A DNA stretch of 10,295 bases from Bacteroidales bacterium 45-6. GTDB lineage: Bacteria > Bacteroidota > Bacteroidia > Bacteroidales > Dysgonomonadaceae. The stretch is from assembly GCA_001897035.1 (NCBI GenBank), contig MKRS01000332.1, forward strand, positions 1 to 10,295, in the 5' to 3' direction. Below are positions 7,002 through 10,295 of this stretch, in pieces; the stretch's first letter is position 1; every line of letters begins with the position of its first letter. The translations under genes were made by a program, and so were the position numbers. Under the pieces are notes generated by a model that did not search any database, was not told the DNA's origin, and saw nothing but the letters and a program-made list of their open reading frames with translations.

Positions 7002-7017
7002 CGTGCCATAAGGAGCG

Positions 7018-7053
7018 ATGGAAAAATTCACTCATTTTTCCTTCCAAAAATAA
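7018..7053 (+). other. Possible 11-codon leader ORF in the purL 5' untranslated region
   Basis: An ATG about 12 bases after the predicted start of transcription opens an ORF coding for MEKFTHFSFQK and ending at TAA, 23 bases before the purL ATG. AAGGAG lies just 2 bases before its ATG, closer than normal for ribosome binding. Its coding region overlaps the hairpin at 7020-7041. Translation is not shown by the sequence; ORFs this short occur often by chance. Confidence 0.2.
7020..7041 (+). promoter_or_regulatory. Hairpin in the purL leader
   Basis: GGAAAAAT (7020-7027) and ATTTTTCC (7034-7041) form a perfect 8-pair stem around the 6-base loop TCACTC. The stem is mostly A-U and would be only moderately stable. 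It starts about 15 bases from the predicted 5' end and leaves the purL start region (AAAACG before the ATG) free. It does not resemble a purine riboswitch: no three-way junction is visible in the short leader. Confidence 0.35.
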
Positions 7054-7076
7054 CAATATCGCTAATTGGTAAAACG

Positions 7077-10000
7077 ATGATTTCATTCTTTTCCTCTGAT
7101 TCAAAGAGCATTCTTGCTGTTGAAACAATCCAACCTCTCACATCCGAAGACATCGCCAAATTGACTTGGCTGTTCAGTAATGCCACATTCGTGGAAGCCG
7201 CTGCTATCGAAGGAACATTCGTTGGCCCGCGCCGCGAAATGATTACTCCGTGGAGTACCAATGCAGTGGAAATCACCCAGAACATGAGCCTTGCGGGCAT
7301 CGTCCGCATCGAAGAATATTTCCGTTCGGAAAGCACTTCGCCTGCATTCGACCCGATGTTGCAGCATGTCTATCAAGGGCTTGACCAAGCGATTTTCACC
7401 ATCGACAAGCAACCCGATGCGATCCGCGAAATAAACGACATAGCCGCTTACAACCAACAGGAGGGATTGGCTCTCAACGAAGACGAAATCAGCTACTTGA
7501 ACGGCTTGAGCGAAAAATTGGGACGTAAACTGACTGACAGCGAAGTATTCGGGTTCTCGCAAGTGAACTCGGAACACTGCCGCCACAAGATATTCAACGG
7601 AATTTACATCATCGATGGCGAAGAAAAAGAAAGCTCGCTTTTCAAACTCATCCGCAAAACGTCCGAAACAAACCCTAACCGTTTGGTGTCGGCTTACAAG
7701 GACAACGTGGCATTCAGCCGCGGCCCCGAAATAGAACAGTTTGCTCCTGCGGCCAAGGACAAGCCCGATTTCTTCGAAACAAAAACAATCAAGTCGGTGA
7801 TCTCCCTGAAAGCCGAAACACATAATTTTCCAACCACAGTAGAGCCTTTCAATGGGGCAGCAACCGGTAGCGGTGGCGAGATCCGTGACCGTCTCGGCGG
7901 AGGAAAAGCTTCGCTTCCCATTGCAGGAACAGCGGTGTATATGACTTCGTATCCTCGCACCAAAGCGGGTCGCTCGTGGGAAAACGGGATGGAAGAACGC
8001 CCCTGGCTGTATCAGACTCCCGAACAAATCCTCATCAAGGCATCGAACGGTGCTTCTGATTTCGGAAACAAATTTGGCCAACCGCTTATCTGTGGTTCGC
8101 TCTTAACTTTCGAACACGAAGAAAACCTGAAAAAATTCGCATTCGACAAGGTGATAATGCTGGCCGGTGGCGTGGGCTACGGCAACAAGCGCGATGCGCT
8201 AAAAGGCGAACCTGAATCGGGCGAAAAAGTGGTGCTCCTCGGTGGCGACAACTACCGCATCGGTATGGGCGGTGGTGCCGTTTCTTCTGTGGAAACAGGA
8301 CAATATGCAAGTGGCATCGAGCTGAATGCCGTGCAACGTGCCAATCCCGAAATGCAAAAGCGGGTGGCAAACGTGATCCGTGCACTGGCCGAGTCGGACG
8401 AAAACCCCATTGTGTCGATCCACGACCACGGTGCAGGCGGTCACTTGAACTGCTTCTCCGAATTGGTGGAAAAAACGGGCGGTGTGATCGAAATTGACAA
8501 ATTGCCTATCGGCGATCAAACGCTTTCCGCCAAGGAAATTATTGGAAACGAAAGCCAAGAACGGATGGGATTGTTGGTGGGTGAAAAATCTAACGAATAT
8601 ATCCAACACATTGCTGAGCGGGAACGCTCACCGATGTACACCGTGGGACAGACAACAGACGACATGAAGTTTGTATTCACACAAGCCGATGGTAAAAAAC
8701 CGATCGATCTGGAATTGGATGATTTCTTCGGAAAAACTCCCCGCACGGTGATTACCGACAATACAATAGACGAAGAATACGCAAATCCGGACTACGACAT
8801 CAGCAAGTTTGATGAATACTTGAAAAATGTCTTGCAATTGGAAGCTGTAGCCTGCAAAGACTGGTTGACCAACAAGGTGGACCGCTCGGTGACTGGAAAA
8901 GTGGCTCGCCAACAAACTCAAGGAGAAATCCAATTGCCGTTGAGCGACCTTGGCGCCGTGGCGTTGGACTACCGTGGACGTGCCGGGATTGCGACATCCA
9001 TCGGTCACGCTCCTCAAGCGGCCATGATTGACCCGGCTGCCGGTTCCATATTGGCCATTGCCGAATCGCTCACCAACTTGGTGTTTGCACCTTTAGATGG
9101 CGGTCTGGAAAGCGTTTCGCTGAGTGCCAACTGGATGTGGCCTTGCAAGAATCCGGGCGAAGATGCCCGCTTGTACAAAGCTGTGGAAGCTTGTTCGCAG
9201 TTTGCTTGCGACTTGGGCATCAACATCCCGACAGGAAAAGATTCCTTGTCCATGACTCAGAAATACGGCGACAACAAGGTGTTCTCTCCCGGAACGGTGA
9301 TTATTTCCGCCGCAGGCGAAGTGAAAAACATCCGCCGCATCGTGTCGCCCACGATGGCTTACATCAAAGGAACTTACCTGTATTATATCGACTTTTCGTT
9401 CGACACCTTCAAGCTCGGAGGTTCGGCTTTCAACCAGACATTGAACAAGCTGGGTGAAGAAACGCCGACTGTCACCGACTCCGAATATTTCAAGAATGCC
9501 TTCAATGCCGTTCAGGAATTGATCGAGCGGGGCTTGATCTTAGCTGGTCACGATATTTCTGCGGGAGGGATGGTTACCGCCATGTTGGAAATGTGTTTCT
9601 CCAATCCACAGGGGGGCTTGGATTGCCGCCTCGACAAGATTCGCCACGAAGACCTGATTAAGATCCTCTTCGCAGAAAATCCGGGTATTCTCATTCAGGT
9701 GAAACACCATCATTTGGTGGAAAAAATCCTCGAAGACTTCGGCCTCGGCTTTGCCATTGTGGCACGTCCGATCGAGGAACGCGAATTGCTGATTTCGAAA
9801 GGCGATTTTGCCAAAAGATACAACATCGACGAATTGCGCGACATCTGGTTCGAATCGTCTTATCTGCTCGACCGCAAGCAAAGCGGCGAAGCGTGTGCCA
9901 AAGCTCGTTTCGAAAATTACAAGAAACAACCCCTTCAATTCAAGTTCAGCCCCGCTTTCAGCGGCCGTTTCGAACAATACGGCATCACTCCCGACAGAAA

Positions 10001-10295
10001 GGAACAATCCGGCATCCGTGCCGCTATTATCCGTGAAAAAGGGACAAATGGCGAACGCGAAATGGCATATTCGCTCTATCTTGCCGGCTTCGATGTGAAA
10101 GACGTGCACATGACCGACTTGGCTTCCGGACGTGAAACATTGGAAGATGTCAACCTGATTGTCTTCTGCGGCGGATTCTCCAATTCAGACGTGTTGGGTT
10201 CGGCCAAAGGATGGGCGGGAGGATTCCTCTACAACCCGAAAGCGAAGGCCGCCCTCGACAATTTCTATGCCCGCAAGGATACCCTGAGCTTGGGA
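7077..10295 (+). CDS. purL: Phosphoribosylformylglycinamidine synthase, large single-chain type (cut by window edge)
   Basis: This enzyme turns FGAR, glutamine and ATP into FGAM, the fourth step of purine synthesis. The long form fuses the synthase and glutaminase, so separate PurS and PurQ are not needed. The first 1073 residues are present, in one open frame to the last base, of an expected 1200-1300. Visible marks are FVGPRREMITPWSTNAVEITQN near the N-terminus, FSQVNSEHCRHKIF around 167, the ETHNFPT...GAATGSGGEIRD nucleotide-binding region (247-271), SIHDHGAGGH (447-456), the second-half motifs PTGKDSLS (718-725) and GHDISAGG (824-831), and the start of the class I glutaminase domain at about 980 (RAAIIREKGTNGEREMAYSL). 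The window stops at DTLSLG, just before the place where this family has its nucleophile motif GVCNGCQ, so the catalytic Cys is not seen. The ATG at 7077 gives the expected N-terminus for Bacteroidales PurL. Confidence 0.97.
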   Translation, partial: MISFFSSDSKSILAVETIQPLTSEDIAKLTWLFSNATFVEAAAIEGTFVGPRREMITPWSTNAVEITQNMSLAGIVRIEEYFRSESTSPAFDPMLQHVYQGLDQAIFTIDKQPDAIREINDIAAYNQQEGLALNEDEISYLNGLSEKLGRKLTDSEVFGFSQVNSEHCRHKIFNGIYIIDGEEKESSLFKLIRKTSETNPNRLVSAYKDNVAFSRGPEIEQFAPAAKDKPDFFETKTIKSVISLKAETHNFPTTVEPFNGAATGSGGEIRDRLGGGKASLPIAGTAVYMTSYPRTKAGRSWENGMEERPWLYQTPEQILIKASNGASDFGNKFGQPLICGSLLTFEHEENLKKFAFDKVIMLAGGVGYGNKRDALKGEPESGEKVVLLGGDNYRIGMGGGAVSSVETGQYASGIELNAVQRANPEMQKRVANVIRALAESDENPIVSIHDHGAGGHLNCFSELVEKTGGVIEIDKLPIGDQTLSAKEIIGNESQERMGLLVGEKSNEYIQHIAERERSPMYTVGQTTDDMKFVFTQADGKKPIDLELDDFFGKTPRTVITDNTIDEEYANPDYDISKFDEYLKNVLQLEAVACKDWLTNKVDRSVTGKVARQQTQGEIQLPLSDLGAVALDYRGRAGIATSIGHAPQAAMIDPAAGSILAIAESLTNLVFAPLDGGLESVSLSANWMWPCKNPGEDARLYKAVEACSQFACDLGINIPTGKDSLSMTQKYGDNKVFSPGTVIISAAGEVKNIRRIVSPTMAYIKGTYLYYIDFSFDTFKLGGSAFNQTLNKLGEETPTVTDSEYFKNAFNAVQELIERGLILAGHDISAGGMVTAMLEMCFSNPQGGLDCRLDKIRHEDLIKILFAENPGILIQVKHHHLVEKILEDFGLGFAIVARPIEERELLISKGDFAKRYNIDELRDIWFESSYLLDRKQSGEACAKARFENYKKQPLQFKFSPAFSGRFEQYGITPDRKEQSGIRAAIIREKGTNGEREMAYSLYLAGFDVKDVHMTDLASGRETLEDVNLIVFCGGFSNSDVLGSAKGWAGGFLYNPKAKAALDNFYARKDTLSLG

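Noticed and set aside
7042..7053. Minus-strand TATTTTTG (-7-like) inside the purL leader
   Set aside because: It matches TAnnTTTG by chance in an A/T-rich stretch; no TTTG box lies 20 bases upstream and no gene starts within a reasonable distance.
6884..7072. Plus-strand 62-codon frame with GTG start in the vsr-purL gap
   Set aside because: It runs through the purL promoter and leader, has no ribosome-binding context and no recognisable product.
6777..7076. Purine riboswitch upstream of purL
   Set aside because: The leader from the predicted start is only about 70 bases, with one simple A/U-rich hairpin and no three-way junction or conserved core.
7101..8081. Minus-strand open frame (326 codons) opposite purL
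   Set aside because: It is fully antisense to conserved PurL motifs and has no recognisable domain; it is a codon-bias shadow.

Overview
The window reads as a core-genome segment of a Bacteroidota (most likely Bacteroidales) chromosome. The support is the block rimP-nusA-infB, a PorX-type response regulator/PglZ protein next to tsaE, a long single-chain PurL, weak or absent Shine-Dalgarno sequences, and promoters fitting the Bacteroides consensus (TTTG about 20 bases before TAnnTTTG) rather than sigma-70 boxes. The genus cannot be named from the sequence alone.

Layout. Seven genes lie on the minus strand, transcribed right to left: vsr (6776-6249), a GNAT acetyltransferase (6202-5663), porX (5564-4020), tsaE (3960-3547), rimP (3426-2959), nusA (2949-1693) and infB (from 1571, running off the left edge). 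One gene, purL, runs on the plus strand from 7077 and leaves the right edge 1073 residues in, just inside its glutaminase domain. A 300-base intergenic region (6777-7076) separates the divergent vsr and purL. It carries a vsr -7 element, a set of interlocking inverted repeats, the purL promoter, and a purL leader with a small hairpin and an 11-codon ORF.

How the genes fit together. rimP (30S maturation), nusA (transcription elongation, pausing and antitermination) and infB (initiation factor IF-2) form the widely conserved translation/transcription operon. Here it has a promoter in front of rimP, followed by a short hairpin with a U-run in the leader, and a second promoter just after nusA that would let infB be transcribed independently. 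tsaE (tRNA t6A synthesis) follows porX with no promoter visible between them, so the two are probably cotranscribed. The GNAT gene and the orphan vsr mismatch endonuclease look like a small accessory insertion beside the housekeeping genes, each with its own TAnnTTTG element. purL catalyses the fourth step of purine synthesis.

No RNA genes, insertion sequences, CRISPR arrays or phage genes are visible. All eight main genes appear intact within the window. No clear new multi-gene system is present; the points most worth checking are RNA or regulatory structures: the rimP leader hairpin, the pseudoknot-compatible repeats upstream of purL, and the purL leader ORF.
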